In this document: positions 20,460 to 31,029 of the stretch, one piece after another
How positions within the stretch are numbered: position 1 is the stretch's first letter
How the letters are laid out: every line of letters begins with the position of its first letter
Assembly: GCA_037833965.1 (NCBI GenBank)
Contig: AP031354.1
Coordinates: forward strand, 25,460,001-25,524,000
Direction: 5' to 3'
Length of the DNA stretch: 64,000 nt
Origin: Marchantia polymorpha subsp. ruderalis
Taxonomy: Eukaryota; Streptophyta; Marchantiopsida; Marchantiales; Marchantiaceae
Program-made: the position numbers and the translations under genes
The notes under the pieces: generated by a model
Told to the model about the DNA's origin: nothing
The model's database searches: none
Seen by the model: only the letters and a program-made list of their open reading frames with translations

Positions 20460-21490
20460 TTTCTATTTAAGTTTGAAATTAGCTTCGAACATCTAAATAC
20501 TTTTTTCATCAGCGATTGAATGCTTGACCGTTATCTACCCAGTGAAATGAGCCATCTTCTTTGCAAACTCGAACTAGCCACGAAGAAATGTGTAAACCAA
20601 AGAATCACCAAGATGCATAACACTTCGATCCAAGAATAATCAAACGGATTGGTCACACCTAGCTCCTTGCTATTGGTTATATCTCCGGTCTCGAGCTTGT
20701 TACTCACAGTATGACAATGGTGCTCATGATGGACGGTAGTTGAACGTGCTAGGAGGTTTCTCTGGTAAACATTTCAATGCTCAAGCAGTAAGCCACAAAC
20801 GGAACGCGGAAGTAGGAAGAATATTGCATTTTCAAGACCTTTCTTAGAATGTCAAGGATGGGTCTGAGCATGAGACAAAGCAAACCTTAAACATGTAGCA
20901 CCTTCAATCTGTGCAGATGATTATCTTCTTTTTTACACATTGCGGAGAAGAAGATACCATCACATCAAGCCTACCAAATTAGACACTTGAACAAGTCTCA
21001 AATATGTATTGTATTCAAGCTCTGATGTATGGCGTGGAAGGTCCTACACATCTCTAATGACGTCTGTGCACTGCACAGACGTCGAATAAACTGCAGTGTG
21101 CAGTTTATTCACACCAGCACAGGAGAGTGTGCTACAATCTCACCTCATTTCAAATTACAGCATCTGAGCAACTAATCAATCCTATATCGATCAGATCCAT
21201 TGTTACTTCAAGTATATACTACTCGGTGTAGTGGTGATCTTGTCCAGCTGTCAAGATGATTATCTACATTTGCAGTTTATTGCAGTTATCCTATAAGTAG
21301 AAGATCAGAATTTGGACATTGACATGATATGGGTCTAATTGTCGACTTGTGGACGTCTTCTTGAAGGTCCTTGTTAACAGCAACACGTGTGCTTGAAGGA
21401 GCACCACCAAGTATTGGGCTTGCAGCAGCATAGAGGAATGAGACACCGTTTACGCGTTGGTTCTAAATGATCTGCTCAAGACACCTCGCA
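20460..21490. repeat. Duplicated block D, copy 2
   Basis: Matches 15641-16500 and 25770-26700. Exon-like segment C, which should lie at its left, is replaced by the coiled-coil relic. It carries a private insertion of two adjacent palindromes at 21059-21110. Confidence 0.7.
21059..21110. repeat. Two adjacent perfect palindromes
   Basis: First: arms 21059-21070 and 21072-21083 (gacgtctgtgca / tgcacagacgtc, 1-nt centre). Second: arms 21084-21095 and 21099-21110 (gaataaactgca / tgcagtttattc, 3-nt centre). The paralogous positions near 16050 and 26315 lack them, so they arose after the block duplicated. Confidence 0.9.
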
Positions 21491-21552
21491 TTTATCAGTG
21501 CGGTCAATAATACTTGACAAACCAAGCAAATTATAGAGTTTGAACTTCTACT

Positions 21553-21702
21553 CTAGCTTTGAGGAAATCGAAAATTACAAGTGCAGAGAAAACCATAACC
21601 CAATGAACCTTCTTCTTGCAGTAAGGCGTTGGCAAAATTGCCCATGGCAACTTGAAGGAAGAGGAGACATGCACAGAAGAGGAGCAGCTTTCTCCACTCC
21701 AT
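21553..21702 (-). CDS. Small secreted-peptide ORF, copy 2 (49 aa)
   Basis: Starts MEWRKLLLFCACLLFLQVAMG, has the FANA site, and ends GFLCTCNFRFPQS. Length and frame are identical to copy 1. About three quarters of residues are the same in the three copies, with changes scattered. The upstream 117-bp array starts at about the same distance. As with copy 1, it may be a complete mini-gene or a first exon. Confidence 0.45.
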   Translation of the reverse strand: MEWRKLLLFCACLLFLQVAMGNFANALLQEEGSLGYGFLCTCNFRFPQS

Positions 21703-21864
21703 AACTTTCCTTCTTCGGTTGGATCGAAGAACAGAGTTTCCCCAGTTGTATGATATCCCTTCACAAAGTAGTTCTCACTCACAAACCGAAACACGTCATT
21801 CTCCCTGCAAGAGCTCTCTCCCTGAAATAGTGTTCTGAGTGTTCATCTATGATCAGGATTGTGA

Positions 21865-22895
21865 TGATGAAAAATCACAGAGAGCGACATTCGACTGATG
21901 AAAAAAAATAGTACATTCAAAATAGATTCATGGTGATTTGTAGAGAGAGAGTAGATTGGGATAGCGACACTCCTAAGAGTCAATAACATCAATATCACAT
22001 CAGCTGATATTTGACTGATGAAAAAAGGAAATTTAGATCAATTTTATGGTGATTTGTACACAGGTGGTGGACTGGATTAGAAAAACTCCTAAAAAGTTAC
22101 TGACATCGATATCATATCAGGTGATATTTGACTGATGGAAAAAGGATATTTAGATACAATCTATGGTGACTTGTAGACAGGTAGAAGACTGGATGAGAAA
22201 AACTCCTAAAGAATTACTGACATAAGTATCACATCAGGTGATATTTGACTGATGAAAAAAGATATTCAGATACAATTTATGGTGACTTGTAGACAGGTAG
22301 CAGACTGGATTAGAAAAACTCCTAAAGAGTTACTGACATAAGTATCACATCAGGTGATATTTGACTGATGACAAAATGAATTCAGATAAAATCTATAGTG
22401 ATTTCCAGACAGGTAGTAGACTGGATGAGCAAAACCCCTGAAGAGTTACTGACATCAACATCACATCGGGTGATATTTGACTGATGAAAAAAGGATATTC
22501 AGATTAAATTTTTGGTGACTTGCAGACAGGTAGTAGACTGGATTAGCAAAACTCCTCAAGAGTTACTGACATCAAAATCACATCAGGTGATATTTGACTG
22601 ATGCTAAAATGGATATTTAGATTTAACTTATGGTGACTTGAAGAGAGAAAGTAGATTGGATTTTTTTAACTCCTAAAGAGTTGTTGAAATAAATATCACA
22701 TCAGGTCATATTTGACTGATGAAAAAAAAAATTTCACATCAAAGTTATGGTGACTTGTATGGAGAGAGTAGATTGGATAAGCGAAACTCCTAGAGAGTCA
22801 CTAGTATCAATAACACATCGGGTGATATTCGACTAATGATAAAAGATTTTCACAATAAATTTATGGTGAATTTAAGAGAGGAAGTAGACTGGATT
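21865..22895. repeat. 117-bp tandem repeat array 2 (about 9 units)
   Basis: Same unit as the array at 16830, with 'atttgactgatg', 'tggtgacttgtagacaggta' and 'actcctaaagagttactgac'. It lies between peptide ORF copy 2 and exon-like segment B copy 2. Confidence 0.9.
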
Positions 22896-23230
22896 CGCAA
22901 AATTCCTAACGCATAATGATGTGATTTGAGAGGAATAGTTGACGACCATGCTTGACCAAGGAAAAGGGGAGATTTACCGAAAGCGAGACGTCCAGCAGGC
23001 GTCTCAACGAAGTTGGTCAGGGGCACTAGTAATATATTTGGGGAACAAGCTAACTGTCCCGTGGTCAGATCCTGCTGTACAGTGTACATGCATGAGACAA
23101 ATAATTGCTAGCACCCTAACTTGATGGTCGTAAATCAGAAGGTCATTCGGCAGACATGGATAGCACGACCTCATTGTACATTCTTAGAATTGAAGTATCG
23201 TATTATTACCACATTATGTTCTTCTCTGTA
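22896..23230 (-). other. Exon-like segment B, copy 2 and flank
   Basis: Minus-strand match to 14776-14888, with an extra C near 23030 that breaks the frame kept in copy 1; ETPAGRLAFGKS is still readable. The donor-like site after 'CTTTCG' is GTAAAT here rather than GTAAGT. Confidence 0.35.
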
Positions 23231-23830
23231 TGGAAGGTGCTGCATACGTTGCCATTCATCAACGTGACTAGCCCATTCCCTTAAACCCTTCCTCCCTAAG
23301 CTATATTGAATGACAACTGCCTGGCTGATTGGAGCGAGCAACGTACGAGTATCATCTTCTGAAGTATCATCACCACCCTCTTTCTCACTGTCCAGGTATG
23401 TCCAGGAAGCCTAGTGATTGGCAAGCATTCCAAGGAGTGCGTCTTACTCCAAGTTTTCCATGCAGGTCTCCAGGCTTCCATCTGCACTGATTGAAAGGCA
23501 GGAACTAAACTGCCAACAACTGTCACAAACTGCTTAATCCAGATCCAAGTTCATTCACATGATTTTATTTTCCACTGCAATCGTCCACGACGGTAGTGAT
23601 AGTAAGTGGCAGATGATTGATTGACTTTTTCAGAGAAGCGTCTTCTCTTGTAGACCTGATAGATCCGTATATGGAACGACACCCATCGGAAACTGCCTCT
23701 TTGATTGTAATGAAAACGATCAGGATATGAACGAATGTGCAGCGGCTCTAGCTGGAATATCCTACCTTTGAAATATTGCAAACTTTACTGCTAATGCAAG
23801 CTATGTCTCACGTGAAAATTTAACCTCTAT
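23231..23830 (+). pseudogene. Second copy of the 5' segment of the coiled-coil relic
   Basis: Aligns with about 17945-18420. The exon-like segment (23633-23702) reads VDLIDPYMERHPSETASL, against VDLIDPYVERHPSEYASF in the first copy, so the frame is kept. The match breaks off at the point where the long coiled-coil part begins in the first copy (compare 18390), so only the beginning was duplicated here. Confidence 0.45.
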
Positions 23831-23973
23831 CGAAAAGGCTCTAGATGTGGCAGATTAGACTATGTCATGTGATCTAAAACGTAGCCATAACAGGTCTGAT
23901 ACAACCATTGTCAATATGTTCATATTACTGTCAACATTTGCTTAAGTTCCAGGGGAGATAGACTGGGACCTTC

Positions 23974-24003
23974 TAAACCTGCGCATAGAAATGCGCAGGT
24001 TTA
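23974..24003. repeat. Perfect 13-bp palindrome, 4-nt loop
   Basis: Arms taaacctgcgcat (23974-23986) and atgcgcaggttta (23991-24003). Confidence 0.9.
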
Positions 24004-24090
24004 ATTTCGATCATTACCAAAATGAAAGTCTTTGTACAACTTGAGAGAACAACCGGTGAGAACTCTTTGTGACCGTTCAGTTGATGCTAA

Positions 24091-24808
24091 TTACTTACGG
24101 GTTATGTTTTGATACCCAAACAGCCCTACTTCTAAATAACGCGTTGTGGGCAGATCTAGGCCCAACCTGGTTCTCACTTTTTCTGGCGGCAGAGTACACT
24201 TCTTCACACCAGAATTGAAGATACGAATCTCAAGAAGGGTTTCTCCCGGTTCCCTCGCCACTGCAAGGCGAATCATCCCAGAAGAGCACTGATTACTAGA
24301 AAACGAGATCCTGGAATATTGCAACTCTTTGATTTTCTGCTTAACTTTCATCTCGTTGTGTTACTCTTCTTCCTAATAGGTTGAAGACGTTTATTTGAAG
24401 CTGACCACTCATAAACGGGTGGACGCAATTGGCAATACTCACGGGAATCGGTGTCAATATTTTTTTGTACCAAAGATTTCGATCCTTCCGGGGAATTACT
24501 ACATCCTTGAAGAATGCCTTTATGTTCCACGTCAAGATCAAGTTATGGTTTTGAAGGTTGAAATCGAGGATTTTAGGGTTCAAAACCATAACTTGATCTT
24601 GACGTGCAACATACAGGCATTCTTCAAGGATGTAATAATTTCCCGGAAGGATCGATATATTCGGTACAAAAAAATATTCAACTTGAACACATAGTTTTAC
24701 GAAAGAAGTAGTTAGAATATACAACTTAATTCTTTTTTCACAAATACTGATAATTTGACCATCCACAGTCATGGAAGTCATGGAAGCCATCGTTGTAAAT
24801 CCAGTCAT
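24091..24808 (-). other. Unrecognised minus-strand coding remnant containing a foldback
   Basis: Two overlapping minus-strand open frames (24341-24808, 155 codons; 24091-24351, 86 codons) have fairly coding-like composition, for example ISILPGNYYILEECLYV in the first and RLGLDLPTTRYLEVGLFGYQ in the second. A +1 shift would join them. The plus strand of 24395-24694 encodes a related peptide because the sequence folds back on itself. I do not recognise the family. It could be a fragment of a host or transposon gene that suffered an inverted duplication. Confidence 0.35.
24456..24678. repeat. Foldback with 100-bp arms (about 92% identical), 23-nt loop
   Basis: Arms 24456-24555 and 24579-24678. 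I count about eight mismatches and no gaps. A transcript from either strand would form a hairpin of about 100 bp, a shape resembling a young inverted-duplication microRNA or siRNA locus. Confidence 0.85.
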
Positions 24809-24902
24809 AGAGAGTACATCAAGCCAACATCATGAAACTCTACGAAATGGACACACAAAACAAAACAAGAACTTCAAATAGTGCCCTTACAAAACAATTT
24901 AA

Positions 24903-25193
24903 CACAGACCTGACTGTTTTTGTGACCTCAGGTCTGTGCATATTTTTGAATCTTTGCTTTCCTAATAGTACTTCTTCGAAAACGTAGAAATTATCTATTC
25001 ACTCTTGACATTTCTTTGCCCAGCAGCTTTGTGAACCGAAATATCTCGTTAGGGACATTCCTGGGTGATTCTTTTTCAATTCCATATCTGCCAATTTTTT
25101 TGCTAATCACTTGATAGCAGATGACTCACGATGAGGTGCTGAGTGGAAAAATCTTGGAGTTATAATCTACATTTCAAAAGTTTTTGAAATGTA
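24903..25193. repeat. Two further short palindromes
   Basis: 24903-24913 pairs with 24928-24938 (cacagacctga / tcaggtctgtg, 14-nt loop). 25168-25179 pairs with 25182-25193 (tacatttcaaaa / ttttgaaatgta, 2-nt loop). No gene is seen between them. Confidence 0.85.
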
Positions 25194-25229
25194 AGTATAA
25201 GTAAGTATATTCTACACACCCGCTATTAT

Positions 25230-26700
25230 TCACCTGCTATTGACAAATGATGAATGAATGAAATAAAAATACAACAGTCCATGGCTGCTTTGTTCTCTGA
25301 AAAGAAAAGTAACTTGCTTCACCAAAACCCTCCACCCACAATTATTGTTGGAGGGTCCTGACAGATCCCCTTCATATCGTTAGGTAGACTTTTCACGAAA
25401 TTCTCTTGACACTACAAAGACATCAGATACAGCATATTGTCCATTCGAAGTATCACCATCTTCTTCCTCCATTTCCATTTCTATATGAAGCATAGTTGCT
25501 GCAAACATTCTTCAGTCTACCTCTTTGTCAATCATCCCTCGGTTGTAGATATGATAAATTCTATTGTACAAATCACAGTGATTGGAGCTTTATTACAGAA
25601 TACAGCTCTTACTTTGAAAGTCCTTATATTTTTCTGCTCAGCTTACAACATGGAGATTGCTGCCCAGTTCAAGTTCAAGACATTTCTACAACCTGTACAA
25701 AAGGGTGTAATATATTGTAAACTAGTTTCAAATTAGCTTCGATACTCTAAATACTGTTTTCATCAGCGATTGAATGCTTGACCGTTATCTACTCAGTGAA
25801 ATGAGCCATCTTCTTTGCAAACTCCAACTAGCCACGAAGAAATGTGTAAACCAAAGATTCACCAAGATGCATAACACTTCGATCCAAGAATAATCAAACG
25901 GATTGGTCACACCTAGCTCATTGCTATGGGTTATATCTACGGTCTCGAGTTTGTTACTCACAGTACGACAATGGTCCTCATGATCGATGGTAATCGAACG
26001 TGCTAGGAGGTTTCTCTGGTAAACATTTCAGTGCTCAGGCAGTAAGCCACAAACGGAACGCGGAAGTAGGAAGAGTTATGCATTCGCAACACCTTTCTTA
26101 GAATGTCAAGGATGGGTCTCAGCATGAGACAATGCAAACCTTAAACTAACAGTGTAGCAACTTCAATATGTGCAGATGATTATCTTCTTTTTTACATATT
26201 GCGGAGAAGAAACAATCACATCAAGCCTATCAAATTAGACACTTGCACAAGTCTCAAATTTGTATGTTGTCAAGCTCTGATGTAAGGCGTGGAGGGTCCT
26301 ACACATCTCTAATGACGTTGAAAAAGTCTCACACCAGCACAGGAGAGTGTGCTACAATCTCACTTCATTTCAACCTTACAGCATCTGAACATCAAATCAA
26401 TCCTATATCGATCAGATCCACTGTTACTTCAAGTATATACTGCTCGGTGTGGTGGTGATCTTGTCCAGCTGTCAAGATCATTATCTACGTTCGCAGTTTA
26501 TTGTAGTTAACCTACCAGTGGCAGATCTGTACTGTATGTGGAAACTGTCATGATATGGGTCTTATTGTCGACTTGTGGACGTCTTCTTGAAGGTCCTTGT
26601 TAACAGAAACACGTGTGCTTGAAGGGGCACCACCAAGTTTTCTTACAGCAGCATAGAGGAATAAGACACTTACGTGTTGGTTCCAAATGATCTGCTCAAG
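25230..26700 (-). repeat. Duplicated exon-like segments C and block D, copy 3
   Basis: 25230-25740 matches 15000-15640, and 25770-26700 matches 15641-16500. The DGDTSNGQYAVSDVF segment is intact here, but the segment corresponding to CRLVWNLNWAAISML carries stops (for example within 'cctgttgtaagctgag' on the coding strand), so this copy of the putative gene is broken. Confidence 0.55.
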
Positions 26701-26773
26701 ACACCTCGGATTTATCAGTGCGGTCAAAAATACTTGACAAACGAAGAAAATTATAGAGTTTGACCTTTTTGTC

Positions 26774-26920
26774 CTAGCTTTGAGGAAATCGAAAATCAAA
26801 AGTGCAGAGAAAACCATTACCCCATGAACCATCTTCTTGCAGAAAAGCGTGGGCAAATTTGCCCATGGCAACTTGAAGGAGGAGGAGACATGCCCAGAAC
26901 AGTAGCTTTCTCCACTCCAT
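26774..26920 (-). CDS. Small secreted-peptide ORF, copy 3 (48 aa)
   Basis: Starts MEWRKLLFWACLLLLQVAMG and ends GFLCTFDFRFPQS. It is exactly one codon shorter than copies 1 and 2 within the hydrophobic core, so the only length change among the three copies keeps the frame. It has the same signal-peptide layout and the same upstream repeat array. It may be a first exon rather than a full gene. Confidence 0.45.
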   Translation of the reverse strand: MEWRKLLFWACLLLLQVAMGKFAHAFLQEDGSWGNGFLCTFDFRFPQS

Positions 26921-27109
26921 AACTTTCCTTCTTCGGTTGGATCGAATAACAGAGTTCGACCTGAGTAAACAAGTTTCCCAAGGTGGACGATATCCCTTCA
27001 CAAAGTAGTTCTCACTCTCAAAATTCTAAGACCGAAACACGTCTTGAATTTATGCTCCCTGCAAGAGTGTTCTGATCAGTGTTTATACATGATCAGGACT
27101 GTGATGTTA

Positions 27110-27960
27110 AAAAAACACTAATATAATATTCCTTGGGATGCCAATCACGTCAATATCACGTAACTATATATTCGATTGATGAAAAAATAGAGAATTTTCC
27201 AAATACATTTATGGTGATTTGTAGAGAGAGAAGAGTACATTAGATAAGCTTAACTTCTAAGAGTAACTAACGTCAAAATCACATCAGGTGATATATTTGA
27301 CGATGAGAAAAGTGTATTCAGATTAAATTTATGGTGACTTGTAGATAGGTAGTAGACTGGATTAGAAAAACTTCTAAAGAGTTACTGACATCAATATCAC
27401 ATCAGGTGATATTTGACAATGAAAAAAAGATATTTAGATTAAATTTATGGCTACTTGCAGACAGGTAGTAGATTGGATTAGCGAAACTCCCAAAGAGTTA
27501 CTGACATCAATATCACATCAGGTGATATTTGACTGATGAGAAAATGATATTTAGTTAAAATTTATGGTGACTTTTAGATTTATGGTGACAGGTAGTAGAC
27601 TGGATTAGCGAAACTCCTAAAGAATAACTGAATTGAATATCACATCAGGTGATATTTGATTGGATGTCAAAAAGGATATTTAGATTAAATTCATGGTGAC
27701 TTGTAGAGAGCAAGTAGATTGGATTAGCAAAACTCCTATAGAGTAGCTGAAAGCAATATCACATCAGGTGATATTTCGCTGATGAGAAAAGAATATTCAG
27801 ATTAATTTTATGGTCACTTGTAGAGAGAGAGAGTAGATTGGATAAGCGAAACTCCTAAAGAGTCACTTACCTCGAGATCACATCAGATGATATTCGAATG
27901 ATGAAAAAAGATGTTCAGAATAAATTTTTTGTGACTTTAAGAGATGAGGTTGACTGGATT
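27110..27960. repeat. 117-bp tandem repeat array 3 (about 7 units)
   Basis: Same unit as arrays 1 and 2, with unit-length variation near 27570, where an extra 'tttatggtgac' is inserted. Positioned upstream of peptide ORF copy 3. Confidence 0.9.
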
Positions 27961-28330
27961 AGCAAAACTCCCAAATTCTAATGATGTGATTTGAGAGACG
28001 TAGTTGATGACCATGCTTGACCAGGATAAGGCAAGATGTACTGGAAGCCAGGTGTCCCAGCAGGCGTCTCAACGAAGATGGCCCGGGCACTCGTGAAATA
28101 TTGGGGAACAAGCTAACTGACCCGTGGTCAGGTCCTGCTGGACATGCAGGAGACAAAAATAGCTAGCAGCCAAACTTGATGCTCTTAAATTAGAAGTTCA
28201 TTTGGCAGACATGGATAGCACGACCTCATTCAACAATCTTAGAATTAAATTATAGTTTTCTTTCCACATTTTGTTCTTCTCTGTACAGGAGATGCTGCAT
28301 ACGTTGCCTATCATCAACATGATTCCCTAC
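27961..28330 (-). other. Exon-like segment B, copy 3, and block end
   Basis: About 28045-28145 on the minus strand reads GPDHGSVSLFPN, then diverges from the other copies by small indels (SSLRRLLGHLASS), and the donor-type GTAAGT is lost. The block homology ends near 28320. Confidence 0.35.
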
Positions 28331-28970
28331 ACAAAAAATAGGAATATTATCAAGAACTCAGTTTGTTTTGTCTTTGATTTTCTCATGAGATTGAGTATAT
28401 TTAGAGTAATGCTGTGTAGTACGAACGTTAAGTAGCACCTTAGAAAAATAATTTCGACTATATAATCTCTTATTCGGAAAATATATTTTGATTTTTTTCT
28501 TCGTCATACTTCACTCTGATTGATGAAATTTATTTGATTTTGCTAAAAATATATGTAAATTAGATTACAACTTAATTAATCGCCACAATCTAAAATAGCA
28601 TGTGATTTTCACTAGCTTTATGAAATTTTAGCTATTATTTGCACTTTAATTGATCAAATGAATCAACTGCGCAAATTTTATTTCTCAAAAAGCTTACGAA
28701 TTCACTCCAAATATGAGCTTAGATTATGATTTTATAATTCAATGATAAAATTGCCTGTTGTTTTAAGTAGTAAAGTCAAAACGAAGAGACCGAGTCATAG
28801 CCAACAAACCTTAACGTTCAATCCTATAAGCATAACGGCAGTCGATATTACCCTTGCTTGAAAATCATTAAATCTAACCATCTTTCCCTTAATACCATCC
28901 TCCTTAATCTATTTAATTATTTCGGGGAAAGCAGTAGAAAAAATCCTTACAAAGGCCTTTCTTTAAACTA
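28331..28970. other. AT-rich stretch, no gene seen
   Basis: No ORF of note, RNA gene or transposon terminus was found between the end of the duplicated block and the MITE. Confidence 0.5.
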
Positions 28971-28979
28971 GAGCTAACC

Positions 28980-29332
28980 TAGGCCTCATAAATTATGGTA
29001 TTTGTTAACAAAATCCCATAATTAACCAAAATTTAATCTTGTGTCATCCATAAATTAAGAGTTCATGATCACAAATTTAGCTTTGCCACAAGTAGAATTA
29101 TGATACATTGTCTTTGTCACAAGTAGTATTATGTTACGTATTCTTTGTCTTTGTACAAAAATCACTATCTCATAATACTTACCCACACTCACACGTGAGG
29201 AAGTCAATTAGCGTCTAGTTATACTTTGCGTATCAATTCTATTTATTGACAAACCCCAAAATTAACAAGATTAAAATCCACATTTTAAGTTGATTTTGTT
29301 AGTTATGGAAATTTTCAGAACTTATGAGGCCT
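28980..29332. mobile_element. MITE with 9-bp target duplication (MULE-like)
   Basis: The ends read TAGGCCTCATAA on the left and TTATGAGGCCT on the right, with imperfect inverted similarity continuing to a shared 'TAACAAAATC'. It is flanked by a perfect 9-bp direct repeat gagctaacc at 28971-28979 and 29333-29341. It is 353 bp, AT-rich and non-coding. A 9-bp duplication is characteristic of Mutator-like elements. An 8-bp hAT-type duplication is the alternative if one flanking base is coincidental. Confidence 0.85.
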
Positions 29333-29515
29333 GAGCTAACCGGAACTTAGAAGTATATTAAACAAAATAGAGTAAAAATATATATAGATATTTAGAATGT
29401 TGATATACTCTACTTGTGCTCCTCATGCAGAAGTTATTTTACTCATTTACCAACATTCACAATATCTACTTAAATTCTCCAAAGGATAGCTTTGATCAAT
29501 GCATTAGCTCAATCT

Positions 29516-29748
29516 TGTTGGAAATGCATAGATCCTAGTTGAGTTCGCTGATATATTAGTGAAGTGATCGAGTACATATAGTCTAGGGTATCTTGTCTTC
29601 TAGTGTTGCCTTATCTCTAATCACCTCAATTGCTACACATCTGATTACCTGGTTGGCTCAAGTCCTCACCTTTATATTAAGGTGACCGTTAACATAAGAC
29701 AACATACTAAACTAACTTTACGTACTCTAAGAGTATGTAATTCTAACA
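29516..29748 (-). mobile_element. Copia 3' LTR (233 bp), minus orientation
   Basis: On the minus strand it runs from TGTTAGAATTACATAC to GCATTTCCAACA. Just upstream on that strand is a purine tract, AAGGGAAGG (29749-29757), as expected for a polypurine tract. The same LTR, also 233 bp, occurs at 57572-57804. The partner 5' LTR of this copy is missing. Confidence 0.8.
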
Positions 29749-29757
29749 CCTTCCCTT

Positions 29758-30252
29758 ACTCTAGAGTGCAAAAGATAATTTATGAGATAAACTTCAAAGA
29801 AAACTTTTCAAGGAATGTTGAATCTGAGAGGCAAGGGCAAGGCAATATCGGAGGATATTAAGGAGTTATTGTTCTCTATTCTATGGAGATTTCTTTGCAT
29901 GTTATTGAGATCCATGGTGCTGAACCTGAAAGCGAGGGGATGCAGCCGGCTGCAGTGAGTCCAAGGTGGGGGGAGATGTAGGACAGAGGAGTAGATTTGA
30001 GGCCTCCACTTGATGTCGCTGATGTACTTTCTGAACCGGAATTCGTAGGTGAGATTTCAGATTTTTGATAAGGAAGTAATTTGAAGTAGCCATTAGAAGA
30101 CGCCATGACGTCTACTTGAGCGAACGAGAGGCTACGTTTCAAGTAGTGGAGTATCTAGGATACATGCGGAAAGCATTTAGAACTAGGAGAGAAGCAGAGC
30201 TTTTTGTTCAACTTAGGCGTTAGAACTGCTTGGTAAGGAAACAAGAGAGCCG
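29758..30252 (-). other. 3' untranslated part of the copia element
   Basis: Lies between the end of the RNase H relic and the polypurine tract. An 88-codon serine-rich frame (29876-30142) is present but has no recognisable domain. Confidence 0.4.
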
Positions 30253-30975
30253 TCACTCAAAGTTGACATATTGCGGAGGCCTAAAAAATGTCGATGCTGA
30301 TTGAATTTTAACCTCGGCATTGACTAGCATGTCTGCTGGATGAAGCTTAGTTGACAGAAAATTGATGATAATTTTGCCTAGAGCAACTCTCTCCCTAATG
30401 AAATGATGTTGTATGCCTATATGTTTGCTACGGGCATGAAACACGGGATTTTTTGCGAGTTTCATGGCACTCTTGTTTTTGCAATGAACAATTGTAGATT
30501 TCTCAAATAAGTCAAAGTTGTGAAGTGCGGATGTTACCTTGACATCCTTACATGAAAGTGATGTAGGTAGTATTGTTGTCGGATAAATTTCTTGGACCAA
30601 TTGGCAAAGCCAAATGACCTCATGAGCATCAAATAAAATGGCCTTGTATTTGCTTTCAATGTATGAAAGCGATACCAAAGATTGACTTTTGGAGCACCAG
30701 CAAATTGCACCACCAACAAGAGTAAAAGCATAGGCTCCGATGGATTTAAAAGTTTTCATGAAAGAGTCCCAAGTGACGTCAGTGTATCCCTATAACTATA
30801 GTGAAAAACCTCGTAGGAAAAAACAAGTCGTGATACAACGTACCTTTTAAACATTGTAGGGTATGGATCCCACCTCCAAATGGACTTTTTGAGGCTTGGT
30901 GTGAGCACAAAACTGTGCTCACATGTCTTTTTACCCTTATGAGAGTTAAAAGTTTGGATTCAAGCTCTTGCAAAA
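30253..30975 (-). pseudogene. Copia pol relic (RT end to RNase H)
   Basis: On the minus strand the upstream part carries LKGTLYHDLFFPT, the RT-RNase H connection. After a frameshift comes the RNase H part: GGAICWCSKSQSLVSLS, IESKYKAILFDAHEVIWL, HCKNKSAMKLAKNPVFHAR and SKHIGIQHHFIRERV, all standard copia blocks. The acidic catalytic DADWAG block is degraded. A 10-bp perfect palindrome (30900-30923, tgtgagcaca / tgtgctcaca) interrupts it. No sequence of this element is seen beyond about 30985. Confidence 0.8.
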
Positions 30976-31029
30976 TTATGCTTGGGGTTTTCTGAAAGTT
31001 TCTGCAAGATTAGAAGTTGGTGTGATGGT

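Noticed and set aside
16830..27960. CRISPR-like array
   Set aside because: Units are contiguous 117-bp satellites without unique spacers, in a plant nuclear context.
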